From NCBI GenBank assembly GCA_005888435.1, contig VAXO01000090.1, positions 1-50,666 on the forward strand: a stretch of 50,666 nt of DNA. The letters are read 5' to 3'. Of this stretch, positions 32,922 through 40,993 are shown piece by piece (position 1 is the stretch's first letter; each line of letters starts with the position of its first letter). Below the pieces are notes generated by a model. That model saw nothing but the letters and a program-made list of their open reading frames with translations. It was not told the origin of the DNA and made no database searches. Source of the DNA: Actinomycetota bacterium (lineage in GTDB: Bacteria > Actinomycetota > Thermoleophilia > Gaiellales > Gaiellaceae). The translations under genes were made by a program, and so were the position numbers.

Positions 32922-34612
32922 GGAAGCTCCCCGATCACGCGGGTGCCGGTGCCGGGCTCGCTCTCGATCCGCAGCGTGCCTCCGTGCGCCTCGACCCGGT
33001 CGACGAGCCCGCGCAGACCGGAGCCCGAGCCGTTCTCGCCCGCCCCGCCGATCCCGTCGTCCTCGACCTCGATCACGAGCGTCGCGTTGCGGCGTTGCGC
33101 CGAGACCCGGATCTGCGTCGCGTGCGCGTGCTTGACCGCGTTCGCGATCGCCTCGCACGCGACGAAGTACGCGGCCGCCTCGATCTCGCCCGGGAAACGG
33201 TCGTCGGACGCGTCGATGCGCAGCGGCACCGGCGTACGGCTCGCCAGGGAGACGAGCGCTCCGGCGAGCCCCTCCTCCGTCAGCACCGCGGGATGGACGC
33301 CGCGTGCGAGCTCGCGCAGCTCCTCGACGGCGACCTGCAGCTGCCCGACTGCGTTAGCGAGCACCAGGTCGAGCTCGGGGCTTTCCTCTCCGAACTGCCG
33401 CTGGGCGATGCGCAGCTCGAGCGCGAGCGCGACGAGCCGCTGTTGCGCGCCGTCGTGCAGGTCACGCTCGATCCGACGGCGCTGCTCATCGCCGGCCGTG
33501 ACGATGCGGCGCCGCGATTCCTGCACCTTTGCGAGCTGCGCGCTGACGTCGGCCTGGAGCCGCGCGTTGTGGAGGGCGAGCCGCGCGGCGGCGCCCGCGG
33601 TCGCGACCAGCTGCGGATCGAGCTCCGGGTCGTGGAGTATCGCTGCGATGTCGGCGAGCTTCGTCACGCCACGCCCGTCGTCGGGCAGCTCGACGGGACG
33701 GCCGGATTCGTCGACGTAGAGACGCCGCATCGGCAGCCAGTACGCGACCTGCAGCGAATCGTCGTGCAGAGCGCGCGCGAGCGCGTCTCGCACCTCGCCG
33801 GCTGCGACGTGCGAGAGCTCCACGACGAGATCGGCGACCGTCCCGCGCGCGAGCTCGGCCCGCAGCAGTCCGACGAGCAGCGCAATCGGCACCGCGATCT
33901 GGCCGAAGATCTGCCACCAGTAGAGCGCATCCGAGGTCGTCCCCGACCGGTGCATGAACGAGAGCACGGCCTCGGAGACCGCGCGCGTCGCCGCGAACAC
34001 CGCGGCCACCATCAACGGGATCAGCACCCGGCGTCCCGCTGCCGTCGCGCCGCGCACCCGACGCACGATCAGCGCGATGAAGAGGAGGCCGAGGACGCCG
34101 TAGACGCCGACGCGGTAGACCGCGTGGATCGCGTCGTACGCGTCGCGGCTCGGGTGAATCGCGAACAGGCTCTTCCGCGGTGGGTCGTCCCAGACGGTGA
34201 GCAGCACGAACGAGAAGGCGATGACCACGACGTACGAGGCACCGATGAACCAGCGCTCGAACCTCGTGCGCAGCCGCCCCTCGGGGTACGCGAGCACGGC
34301 GTGCGCGAACGCGACCGTCAACCCGAGCTCGGCGAACAGGAACCCAAACGTGAACACGGCGTCGTCGTGGCTGTACTGCAGCTTGCGCTCGAGCAGGCAG
34401 TACGCCACGAACGTCATCAGGATGCCCACGCGGCTGTGTGGACGGCGCGCCCAGGCGACGACCCCGGCGAACAGGAACGTCCAGGCGACGACGATGCTCG
34501 CCGCAGCGTTCGGCACCGACGAGTGCACGTCGTGGCGGAGCAGGTGGTAGCCGTAGAGGCCGAACAGCACGCCCGCGACGACGAGCAGTGCGCGCAACGC
34601 CTGCGCCCTCAT
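32909..34612 (-). CDS. Membrane sensor histidine kinase (HisKA_3 type)
   Basis: A 567-residue kinase. About seven to eight hydrophobic segments occupy residues 5-275. A degenerate GAF-like region follows (about 290-355), then a coiled coil. The phospho-acceptor His is in RRRIERDLHDGAQQRLVALA, with HATPase motifs NAVKHAHA (N box), DDGIGGAG and GSGLRGLVDRV. It partners the overlapping NarL-type regulator downstream. ATG at 34612 overlaps the stop of the receiver-only gene upstream by 4 bp. The signal is not known. Confidence 0.9.
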   Translation of the reverse strand: MRAQALRALLVVAGVLFGLYGYHLLRHDVHSSVPNAAASIVVAWTFLFAGVVAWARRPHSRVGILMTFVAYCLLERKLQYSHDDAVFTFGFLFAELGLTVAFAHAVLAYPEGRLRTRFERWFIGASYVVVIAFSFVLLTVWDDPPRKSLFAIHPSRDAYDAIHAVYRVGVYGVLGLLFIALIVRRVRGATAAGRRVLIPLMVAAVFAATRAVSEAVLSFMHRSGTTSDALYWWQIFGQIAVPIALLVGLLRAELARGTVADLVVELSHVAAGEVRDALARALHDDSLQVAYWLPMRRLYVDESGRPVELPDDGRGVTKLADIAAILHDPELDPQLVATAGAAARLALHNARLQADVSAQLAKVQESRRRIVTAGDEQRRRIERDLHDGAQQRLVALALELRIAQRQFGEESPELDLVLANAVGQLQVAVEELRELARGVHPAVLTEEGLAGALVSLASRTPVPLRIDASDDRFPGEIEAAAYFVACEAIANAVKHAHATQIRVSAQRRNATLVIEVEDDGIGGAGENGSGSGLRGLVDRVEAHGGTLRIESEPGTGTRVIGELPCAS

Positions 34613-34965
34613 CCGACGCTCCCGACGAGCCGGCGCAGCGTGTCCTCGGAGAGCTGGTCCTTGGCGATGAAGCCGACTGCGCCGCTCTCGCGAGCGCGTC
34701 GTCCGAGATCGGAAGGGTCGCGGCTCGAGACGAGCACGACGGTCGAGGGACTGCCGGCGAGCGCATCGGCCACGTCGAAGCCGCTCATGTCCGGAAGGGC
34801 CACATCGAGCAGGACGAGCTCGGGCTCGAGGTCCCGGACGAGCGCCAGCCCGGAGGCACCGTCCCCCGCCTCCGCGACGACGTCGTAGCCCGTCAGCTCG
34901 AGGAGGCGGCGCGCAGAGGCGCGAAATGCCGCATGGTCGTCGACGACGATTGCCCGTGCTCCCAT
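34609..34965 (-). CDS. Single-domain response regulator (receiver only)
   Basis: A 118-residue receiver domain without output. The acidic pair is VVDDH, the phospho-acceptor is in LVLLDVALPDMSG, Thr/Ser in VVLVSSRD, and Lys in FIAKDQL. It is the first gene of a three-gene unit (receiver, kinase, NarL regulator), each overlapping the next. It could act as phosphate sink or allosteric modulator of the kinase; this is inference from layout. Confidence 0.9.
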   Translation of the reverse strand: MGARAIVVDDHAAFRASARRLLELTGYDVVAEAGDGASGLALVRDLEPELVLLDVALPDMSGFDVADALAGSPSTVVLVSSRDPSDLGRRARESGAVGFIAKDQLSEDTLRRLVGSVG

Positions 34966-35124
34966 GTACCGATGGTGGCACGGGTTTCAGCTGTTGGCGA
35001 GAGGGCGGGCCACCGTCAGCCGCCCAGGGCTAGCCCGGAGGCGATTCCCCCACATTGGATGACGCGCGGCCGCCAAGACCGCCCGCATGCTTCAACGGAC
35101 AGCGAGCGAACCTAGGAGGCACGT

Positions 35125-35301
35125 ATGTGGTGGGGAATCGGAGGCGGCTTGATGATCATCTGGATCGTTCTGATGATCACCTGCGGCGTGGTGACCTTGC
35201 GAAAGGGCCATTGGGTGTTGTTCATCATCGGCATCTTCCTGCCGCTGCTCTGGATCATCGGGGCCGTGATCCCGCCGAAAGCGGCACCGGGACTCGCTTA
35301 A
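35125..35301 (+). CDS. Small two-helix membrane protein
   Basis: 58 residues beginning MWWGIGGGLMIIWIVLMITC; two hydrophobic helices at about 5-25 and 30-50 are separated by a short basic RKGH turn. No known domain. It has a strong ribosome site AGGAGG seven bases before the ATG and ends 3 bp before the next gene, so the two are co-transcribed. Confidence 0.65.
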   Translation: MWWGIGGGLMIIWIVLMITCGVVTLRKGHWVLFIIGIFLPLLWIIGAVIPPKAAPGLA

Positions 35302-35304
35302 GCG

Positions 35305-35742
35305 ATGGCAGCCAAGGCGGACTTCAGCCCGGAGGAATGGAAGCAGCTCGTCGAAGGGCCGACGATCGCAGGGATGATCGTCTTGACCTCAGCGGGTGGC
35401 GGGACGTTCCGGGAGACGTTCGCGCTGGCGCATGCGTGGGCTGACGCCCGGAAGCAGCATGGCGCGAGCCAGCTGCTCGACGAGCTCGCCGCCGAGAAGC
35501 CGGCGTTCGACCGTCACCGATACGGATCGACGCAGGCCCTGCACCAGGAGGGCCTGCAGGGGCTCGGAGAGACAGCTGGGCTCCTGCGTACCAAAGCGTC
35601 ATCCGAAGATCTCGCGGCTTACAGGGAGTTCGTAATCGGCGTTGCCACGAAGGTGGCCGCGGCGCACAAGGAAGACGGTCAAGAGGTGAGCCCGCCCGAG
35701 CAGGCCGCGCTCGACGAGATTCGCGCCCGGCTCGAGGCCTGA
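35305..35742 (+). CDS. Conserved-looking hypothetical protein
   Basis: A 145-residue soluble, mostly helical protein (FSPEEWKQLVEGPTIAGMIV, GTFRETFALAHAWADARK, EDLAAYREFVIGVATKVAAA, PEQAALDEIRARLEA). The periodic Ala/Leu/Glu content suggests a helical bundle. I do not recognise the family. It starts 3 bp after the small membrane protein gene, without its own clear ribosome site, which suggests coupling. Confidence 0.65.
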   Translation: MAAKADFSPEEWKQLVEGPTIAGMIVLTSAGGGTFRETFALAHAWADARKQHGASQLLDELAAEKPAFDRHRYGSTQALHQEGLQGLGETAGLLRTKASSEDLAAYREFVIGVATKVAAAHKEDGQEVSPPEQAALDEIRARLEA

Positions 35743-36032
35743 AAAACGGGGCCCGGCCCTCGGCGCGGCGCCGTGGCGGCGGCAGCCGCTGACCCCTCCC
35801 CGGTAGAGGGCCGACCCCATGAATACGACGACGCTCATCGCGTGGGGTCGGCTCGTTCACGGAACCTTTACGGCTCGCGAGTTGACCCGCATGGGTCAGA
35901 CAGATCGGCCTCGGGCAGTCCTAGCGTCAGGACGGGCAGTTCTCCTCCGTGATCGGCCCGCTCTCCCCGGTGGGACGCGCGGTACTGGCGTAGGGGGCTG
36001 CCCCTCGTTCTTACCAGGTGCTGAGGGAGAGA

Positions 36033-36075
36033 GCGGACGACGGGGTTCGAACCCCGCGACCCTCAGCTTGGGAAG
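36033..36075 (-). repeat. Partial tRNA-Gly(CCC) copy, distal attachment site
   Basis: 43 nt equal to the 3' half of the tRNA-Gly at 43247-43319, from the 3' end through the T-arm to the anticodon loop (CTTCCCAAG), with one extra C in the T-arm region. Downstream it reads TCTGTCGAA, resembling CCTGTCAAG after the second partial copy rather than the tRNA. It marks the outer end of the tandem island. Confidence 0.75.
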
Positions 36076-36082
36076 TCTGTCG

Positions 36083-36326
36083 AAACTCGAAACGCTGAAC
36101 CTCAACGCCGTCTATTGGCGAACGCCGGAAACGTTCGATGACGGCGCGGCGCTGTTCGAAGCTGTGTGCGAGCACGAGCTTGAGGGGATCGTCGCCAAGC
36201 GGGTCGACGGCCGCTACCGCCCCGGAGAACGAGGTTGGACCAAGACGAAGAACCACGACTACTGGCGTTATCGAGATCGAGCGTGAGTCGGCGATCAACA
36301 AGAAGCGTCAGCGCATGTTCGTCTAA
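36083..36326 (+). pseudogene. 3' remnant of an ATP-dependent DNA ligase gene (1)
   Basis: The frame reads LNLNAVYWRTPETFDDGAAL, then HELEGIVAKRVDGRYRPGER and GWTKTKNHDYWRY, the nucleotidyltransferase motif-V and C-terminal part of actinobacterial ATP-dependent DNA ligases. A +1 shift after WRY moves the end to EIERESAINKKRQRMFV and the stop at 36326. No 5' part with the catalytic Lys is present: the fragment starts right after the partial tRNA. Confidence 0.75.
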
Positions 36327-36491
36327 CAGCAACCGTCTGAGATCAGAAGCTCGGCACGCGCAAGACCTTCTGCGTCTGAATTGTGTCGGTCGTGTTTTGG
36401 CGCGATACCCGGGAGTAGTGTCGGCGGCGGCCCCCACGTCCTTCAACGAGAAAGGAGTCACCGACCTAGCAGCAACAACAAGGGAGCCACA

Positions 36492-37709
36492 ATGGCTGTA
36501 ACGACTCAAAGGCCGGAGACAGCGGTCCGACCGTTCACCATCCGGACCCCCGAGGCGGACCTCGAGGATCTGCGTGCACGCATCGCGGCTACACGCTGGC
36601 CCGACAAGGAGCCCGTCGACGATTCGTCGCAGGGCGTGCCGCTCGCAACGATGAAGGCACTCGCACGCTACTGGGAGACGGAGTACGACTGGCGCAAGTG
36701 CGAGGAGAGGCTGACCGCCCTATCGCACTTCGTCACCGAGATCGATGGCGTGGACATTCACTTCATTCACGTCCGCTCGAAGCACGAAGATGCGATGCCG
36801 CTCATCGTCACCCACGGATGGCCCGGCTCGATCATCGAGCAGCTGAAGATCATCGAGCCACTGACCAATCCGACGGCGCATGGCGCGAGCGCAGCGGACG
36901 CATTCGATCTGGTGATCCCGTCGATGCCGGGGTACGGTTTCTCAGGCAAGCCGACTACGACCGGCTGGGACCCCATCCGTATGGCGCGCGCCTACACAGA
37001 GCTGATGAAGCGCCTCGGATACACGCACTTCGTGGCGCAAGGTGGCGATTGGGGTGCGCTTATCGTCGACCAGATGGGAGCCGAAGCCCCACCGGAACTG
37101 CTCGGCATCCACACCAACCTGCCAGGTGCTGTTCCAGACGACGTTATTGCGGCGGCTGTGTCGGGCTCCCCGGCGCCATCCGGGCTCACAGACGACGAAA
37201 CACACAACGTCTACGAGAAGGTAAAGGCCTTTTGGGCGGTGGACGTAGCGTATGCACTCGAGCTGGGGACCCGCCCGCAGACGCTCTACGCAATGGCGGA
37301 TTCACCCGTCGGCCTGGCCGCTTGGCTGCTCGACCACGACTCCGTCAGCTTGGCGCTGATCGAACGCGTCTTCGACGGTCAGACCGAGGGTCTCACACGG
37401 GACGACGTGCTCGACAACATCACCCACTACTGGTTGACGAACACGGCGGTGTCCTCAGGACGTCTGTATTGGGAAATCATCACAGGCGAGAACAAGATGA
37501 CCTTCTTCGGCAAGAAGGGCGTCACCGTCCCTGTAGCCGTGAGCGTCTTCCCCAACGAGCTCTACCAGATCTCTCGGCGTTGGGCCGAGCAGGCATATCC
37601 CAACCTCATCCACTACAACAAGCTCGACAAGGGCGGACACTTTGCGGCCTGGGAGCAGCCGCAGCTCTTCTCAGAAGAGGTCCGCACGGGCCTCCGATCA
37701 CTGCGTTGA
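36492..37709 (+). CDS. Epoxide hydrolase (microsomal EH-like, EHN domain)
   Basis: A 405-residue alpha/beta hydrolase. The N-terminal EHN domain (about 10-125) shows RPFTIRTPEADLEDLRARIA and EYDWRKCEERL. The core has oxyanion motif THGWPGSI, nucleophile Asp in AQGGDWGALI, and catalytic His in KGGHFAAWEQPQ. Tyr residues in the cap could activate the epoxide. It should open epoxides to diols. ATG is preceded by AGGGAG. It is intact cargo in an otherwise decayed island, and its codons look less G/C-biased than the flanking chromosome. Confidence 0.9.
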   Translation: MAVTTQRPETAVRPFTIRTPEADLEDLRARIAATRWPDKEPVDDSSQGVPLATMKALARYWETEYDWRKCEERLTALSHFVTEIDGVDIHFIHVRSKHEDAMPLIVTHGWPGSIIEQLKIIEPLTNPTAHGASAADAFDLVIPSMPGYGFSGKPTTTGWDPIRMARAYTELMKRLGYTHFVAQGGDWGALIVDQMGAEAPPELLGIHTNLPGAVPDDVIAAAVSGSPAPSGLTDDETHNVYEKVKAFWAVDVAYALELGTRPQTLYAMADSPVGLAAWLLDHDSVSLALIERVFDGQTEGLTRDDVLDNITHYWLTNTAVSSGRLYWEIITGENKMTFFGKKGVTVPVAVSVFPNELYQISRRWAEQAYPNLIHYNKLDKGGHFAAWEQPQLFSEEVRTGLRSLR

Positions 37710-37717
37710 TTTAGGAC

Positions 37718-37754
37718 GCGCGGGCGGCACGTCGCAATGGCGCGCCGCCCGCGC
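37718..37754 (+). terminator. Hairpin after the epoxide hydrolase gene
   Basis: GCGCGGGCGGC and GCCGCCCGCGC pair over 11 bp with a 15-nt loop, starting 8 bp after the stop codon. No T-run follows. Confidence 0.5.
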
Positions 37755-37950
37755 CGCTTGACCCTCGTGAGATTTGGGCGGGCAAGCTAGCCACCTTGTC
37801 AGCCGAAGAACCGGACCAGCATCTTCTCCGCCAAGTCGTGCCGCTGGGGCGACGGTTCGATCAAGAGACTAACGCGGTGGCCCGCTGTCTAGCGCGGCGT
37901 CTTTCCGTCAAGCAACCGCGGTAGCTCCCGGACGGCATTGCACGGCGCAG

Positions 37951-38127
37951 TCACGGGTGCCACAGATGCCAAAACGGTGTACGGCACGGATCGGCGTCAG
38001 CGTGAGGGCCTGAGTAGACAACCCCGTGACAAGTACACACGTATTGGTCTTGCTCAGCTGCTTGTAGGCGTACGTAGTTAGACGGATGGAGAGGACACGT
38101 CTCGTCATGTGTCACTGCACGGCTCAT
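37951..38127 (-). CDS. Small Cys/His-rich hypothetical protein
   Basis: 58 residues: MSRAVTHDETCPLHPSNYVR, then QYVCTCHGVVYSG and DPCRTPFWHLWHP. Five Cys and several His could bind a metal. No known family is recognised, and no good ribosome site is seen. It may be a genuine small island gene or chance. Confidence 0.35.
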   Translation of the reverse strand: MSRAVTHDETCPLHPSNYVRLQAAEQDQYVCTCHGVVYSGPHADADPCRTPFWHLWHP

Positions 38128-38211
38128 GGTACGCAGGCAATCGCGGGGGCTCAAGCGCTCGGGCCGAGGATGTTCGTCCCCGTGCGCCGGCCGTAAACCG
38201 CTGTTCGGCTC

Positions 38212-38312
38212 GATGCGCCGGCCGAGGCGGGTGACCGCCCCGGCCACGCATCGCATTTCCTTACGAGCAGGCGACGTTGCCGATGAAGTCGCCGCGCTGG
38301 CCGAGCGTGTCC
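38212..38312. repeat. Remnant of the secreted-protein gene 3' end
   Basis: About 100 bp closely matching 41597-41697, the 3' end of the secreted-protein pseudogene, with a few substitutions and indels. Here it is joined at 38313 directly to the tRNA-proximal 215-bp repeat, whereas at the other site 1.4 kb separates the two. This is the scar of a deletion in an older element copy. Confidence 0.65.
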
Positions 38313-38527
38313 GCCGATCTCGAACGCCGGATCGGGCGGCAGCGATGAGGGGATGAACTCGTCGAGGAGGTTGCGCTTCCCCGCAGCGGACCAGTTCCGA
38401 TGCATCGACGCGGCGGCGAGCTTCAAGAAGCTCCCGAACCGAACCGGGAAGTTTCCGGCGGCCAGAACGTGCGGCGGCGTTGAAGCGGACGACGGGGTTC
38501 GAACCCGCGACCCTCAGCTTGGGAAGC
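38313..38527. repeat. 215-bp direct repeat, copy A (contains second partial tRNA-Gly)
   Basis: It matches 43076-43290 over 215 bp with two substitutions. The last 43 bp (38485-38527) are the 3' half of tRNA-Gly(CCC) up to the anticodon loop, after which the sequence diverges to CTGTCAAG. It therefore marks the right end of the outer element and an attachment site between two tandem insertions. Confidence 0.85.
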
Positions 38528-38866
38528 CTGTCAAGCGCCGCGTGGTTGGGCGGCAACGCAGAAGTGTAAGCGGAATCGCTACCGCTGGAAACCGCTCGAA
38601 ACCGCTGGGCGAGGGTGACGACTGGCGCGCAACTGGCGCGCGCGCCGGTCAAGCACAGTACGGCTTGCAAAGATGGGCTGTGCGGCCCATGTGCGCGGCC
38701 TAGGGCGTGCTTATACTCGGCGGTCGACGCGCGGTTGAGCATGACGGTCGCCAAGGCTTTCGGCGCCTTCCGTCTCCGGCTCTCATCCTGAACTGGCGTA
38801 ACGCGAACAGAGCACTGCGGCTCTGTCTCTGTCTGTGTTCTTACCCCAATGTCAGGAGAGGGCGAA

Positions 38867-39082
38867 ATGGCGTCTGGAATGCTTTTCAAGCTGGCCGACG
38901 ATGCACGACGCGCCGAGATGATGCGGCAGGCGCGGCAGAATCAGCTCGCACGAAACGTTGAACCAAGCCGGGAGTACAAGCGGAGATTCCCCCGGTTCAA
39001 ATGGTTCGGGCGGAAGAACAAGAGGGACGAGGCCGCGCCGCAGGCGATTCCAGAAGAGGTTCCTGTCGCGACGACGCCGTAG
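38867..39082 (+). CDS. Small basic hypothetical protein
   Basis: 71 residues: MASGMLFKLADDARRAEMMR, a charged helix, a basic stretch YKRRFPRFKWFGRKNKR and an acidic/Pro tail. There is no known domain. ATG at 38867 follows a GGAGAGGG ribosome site. TATACT upstream (near 38712) could be a -10 box. A plausible intact island gene of unknown role. Confidence 0.5.
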   Translation: MASGMLFKLADDARRAEMMRQARQNQLARNVEPSREYKRRFPRFKWFGRKNKRDEAAPQAIPEEVPVATTP

Positions 39083-39133
39083 ACCCTGCGCAGTTCTGCT
39101 CGCCTGCGCTTCCTGAGCCTATGACGGCGGTGA

Positions 39134-39349
39134 CTAGGCGCGTCGCCCGCTGGGGCGTGTCGTTGTTGCTACGCCTTTGGCGCGAGCGGCGCCAGCCTGT
39201 GCTGCGCGCCAGGTCTTGGCATAGACCTTGCGCGCTTTGGCGCTCCTCGACAACTCGAACGCGCCGACGACGCCGGCGACGAGAAGCCGTCTTCCGCGTC
39301 GGCTCTTCGCCGCCAGCAGTAGAGCTTTGATCAACCACGGCACGGCCAC
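39134..39349 (-). CDS. Small basic membrane-associated hypothetical protein
   Basis: 71 residues from GTG at 39349: WLIKALLLAAKSRRGRRLLV, a short hydrophobic stretch around LLVAGVVGAFEL, and a strongly basic C-terminal half (KARKVYAKTWRAAQAGAARA). It has no recognised family, and the start is uncertain (GTG at 39343 is also possible). It is convergent with the gene at 38867. Confidence 0.4.
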   Translation of the reverse strand: MAVPWLIKALLLAAKSRRGRRLLVAGVVGAFELSRSAKARKVYAKTWRAAQAGAARAKGVATTTRPSGRRA

Positions 39350-39488
39350 AAGGTATCGGCCGGGCACTCCCGTCCCGTTTGGCCTCGACGAGAAGACATA
39401 GCTCGTATTTAGGGCCCGGCGTAGCTTCTGCGGCGCCGCTCCCCCAGCCCATGCTCCGCTCGGCGCACTTCCGAGGCGCATGCCACGT

Positions 39489-39875
39489 TCAACGTGGAGC
39501 CCATGCGATCTCGTCGAGAATGCGGCAGATCTTTCGGGTAATGCTGTGTCGTTGACGCCCGTCCGCATTCGCAACTTCGATCGGGGGTTCGCGCGAGAGC
39601 GAAAACGCAAGCCAGCGCATGTCGGGTGACCACGTCAAACTCGTGTAGACATACGCCGGCACCGGGAAGCGCCGGGGCGGCTGGGCACGACGCGCGTTGG
39701 CGACCCAAACACCTGCGTTGTTTTCGTAGACGATTGCTCGGCCATCTGGCTCCCAACGAAATGCACCCGGCCAAACGTGCGTGATTCTCTTGACGGGGCG
39801 GAGCTCAAGTCTTGCGCGGTGACGCCGAAGATCCGCGATCGTCACGCCTGAATCGCTCGTAGCGCTCAACCTCAA
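39489..39875 (-). CDS. Fragment of a WD40-like/TolB-type beta-propeller
   Basis: The recognisable part is about 100 residues: FRWEPDGRAIVYENNAGVWV and LTWSPDMRWLAFSLSREPPI are PD40-type blades (W-x-P-D-G/M-x-x-I/L-x-F/Y). There is no signal peptide or complete propeller, so it is probably a truncated remnant. Its first ~14 codons overlap a ligase remnant on the other strand. The real start is unclear. Confidence 0.35.
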   Translation of the reverse strand: MRLSATSDSGVTIADLRRHRARLELRPVKRITHVWPGAFRWEPDGRAIVYENNAGVWVANARRAQPPRRFPVPAYVYTSLTWSPDMRWLAFSLSREPPIEVANADGRQRHSITRKICRILDEIAWAPR

Positions 39876-40096
39876 CGGTTGCTACTGGCGAACCCCCGAA
39901 GCGTTCGACGACGCTGAAGCGTTGTTCGAGGCCGTCTGCGAACGGGAGCTTGAGGGGATCGTCGCTAAACGCGTCGATAGCCCGAAACCGCCCTGGAGAT
40001 CGTGGCTGGACGAAGATCAAGATCCGGGACCACTGGCGGTACGAACTTGAGCGTGAGTCGGCTGTCAACCGGGCGCGTCAACGAATGGTCGTTTGA
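39862..40096 (+). pseudogene. 3' remnant of an ATP-dependent DNA ligase gene (2)
   Basis: The frame reads LNLNGCYWRTPEAFDDAEAL and ELEGIVAKRVDS, nearly the same segment as the remnant at 36083-36326. One extra base after the Asp-Ser codons shifts the frame; the rest reads RPGDRGWTKIKIRDHWRYEL and ERESAVNRARQRMVV to the stop at 40096. The 5' two-thirds is missing. Confidence 0.75.
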
Positions 40097-40157
40097 CGAA
40101 GCGCGTGCGTTTCGGCCACTAGGCGGAGCGTGACGAGCGCGCTACGGTCCTGCCGCC

Positions 40158-40403
40158 CTAGTGCAAGTTGTGCACCGTTCGTGGTACGCAGATGATTCGT
40201 TCGATGCGGCGAAGCTCGAACGGAGGCTCCTTCTCGATGATCACCCAGGGCCTGCCGTCGAATTCGACGACGTCGCCGATCTGCGCGTCGGGCCTGTTGC
40301 GGTAGCGCACCCCGTCCGGACGATTCGACCGCCGGAGCACCACTTCGAAAGCTGGCAAGCTCGGTCCCTTTCTGTAATCGCTAGCGGTCGGGATACGGAA
40401 CAT
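40158..40403 (-). CDS. Small hypothetical protein downstream of the zinc-ribbon gene
   Basis: 81 residues: FEVVLRRSNRPDGVRYRNRP, DAQIGDVVEFDGRPWVIIEK and RRIERIICVPR. The pattern suggests a small beta-barrel; IGDVVEFDGRPWVI resembles an SH3-like strand-turn-strand. It overlaps the zinc-ribbon gene end by 23 bp in another frame. The family is not recognised. Confidence 0.5.
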   Translation of the reverse strand: MFRIPTASDYRKGPSLPAFEVVLRRSNRPDGVRYRNRPDAQIGDVVEFDGRPWVIIEKEPPFELRRIERIICVPRTVHNLH

Positions 40404-40620
40404 TCGGAGCGCGGTCCTCGAAGCAGTCGGGACAGATCCCGTGCGTGAGGACGTGCCGCTCCGACAGCGGCATCACCTGGATCTCGAGGTCGTCCCAGAC
40501 GCCGGCGATCGACCGCCGTTCGCACCAGGCGCAGAGGGTCACCTTAAGCGGAGAGAGCTGGCGAGACGGGGCGCGGGGTCTGGGAGCGCCGGCTGCACCT
40601 TTGGAATCAGGAGCGGCCAT
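40381..40620 (-). CDS. Small zinc-ribbon-like protein
   Basis: 79 residues with two Cys pairs, LCAWCERRSIAG and HGICPDCFED, about 35 residues apart, as in a zinc ribbon. The start is Ala/Pro/Arg-rich. The pattern 'CAWC...W...HGICPDC' occurs in small proteins beside signalling genes in actinobacteria, but no function is known. Its end overlaps the next small gene, suggesting a two-gene unit. Confidence 0.6.
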   Translation of the reverse strand: MAAPDSKGAAGAPRPRAPSRQLSPLKVTLCAWCERRSIAGVWDDLEIQVMPLSERHVLTHGICPDCFEDRAPNVPYPDR

Positions 40621-40716
40621 AGCGTTCGAAGTTAGTCTCCCCCTTCAACGCGCCCCTTACTAGAGAGGTTTCAAGAGAGGTTTCGATTCGCGGCCCTCGC
40701 GGGGAGGAGCGCGACG

Positions 40717-40887
40717 ATGGACACGCGCCAGCGGTTCTCAGCGCTGCTCGAGGTCTACGACACCGCAATCAAGGAGCTGTACGTCCTCGGTGACCGTGGT
40801 TTCCTTGACCTCATCCTTCGGCTGGAGCGGCGGCGGCGTGAAGCCGCAGCGCAGCTCGCCGGGATATCCAGTTTTCACCTCGCCTAG
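40717..40887 (+). CDS. Small helical hypothetical protein
   Basis: 56 residues: MDTRQRFSALLEVYDTAIKE, LYVLGDRGFLDLILRLERRR and a short tail. It is predicted to be two helices. A good ribosome site (GGGGAGGAG) lies six bases or so before the ATG. It is followed directly by ligase remnant 3. No known family. Confidence 0.45.
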   Translation: MDTRQRFSALLEVYDTAIKELYVLGDRGFLDLILRLERRRREAAAQLAGISSFHLA

Positions 40888-40901
40888 CTGTCGATCGTGG
40901 A

Positions 40902-40993
40902 AGGGGCGTGTCGACGACTCGCTATCGGCCGGGCGAGCGCGGCTGCGTGACGATCAAGACCGCAACTACTGGCGCGAGCGCGTTCAGCGATAG
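40902..40993 (+). pseudogene. 3' remnant of an ATP-dependent DNA ligase gene (3)
   Basis: A short scrap: GRVDDS, then RYRPGERGCVTIK in one frame and RNYWRERVQR in another, ending at the stop 40993. It corresponds to the motif RYRPGERGWxKxKNxDYWR of the other two remnants, with at least two frame breaks. Confidence 0.6.

Noticed and set aside
35743-36032. Possible gene between the hypothetical at 35305 and the first tRNA fragment
   Set aside because: Frames on both strands are Arg/Pro-rich with no ribosome site or motif; part reads through the tRNA fragment.
38353-38523. Plus-strand frames ending in DDGVRTRDPQLGK (also at 43078-43300)
   Set aside because: This is the classic false translation of a tRNA 3' half; the DNA is the tRNA-Gly repeat.
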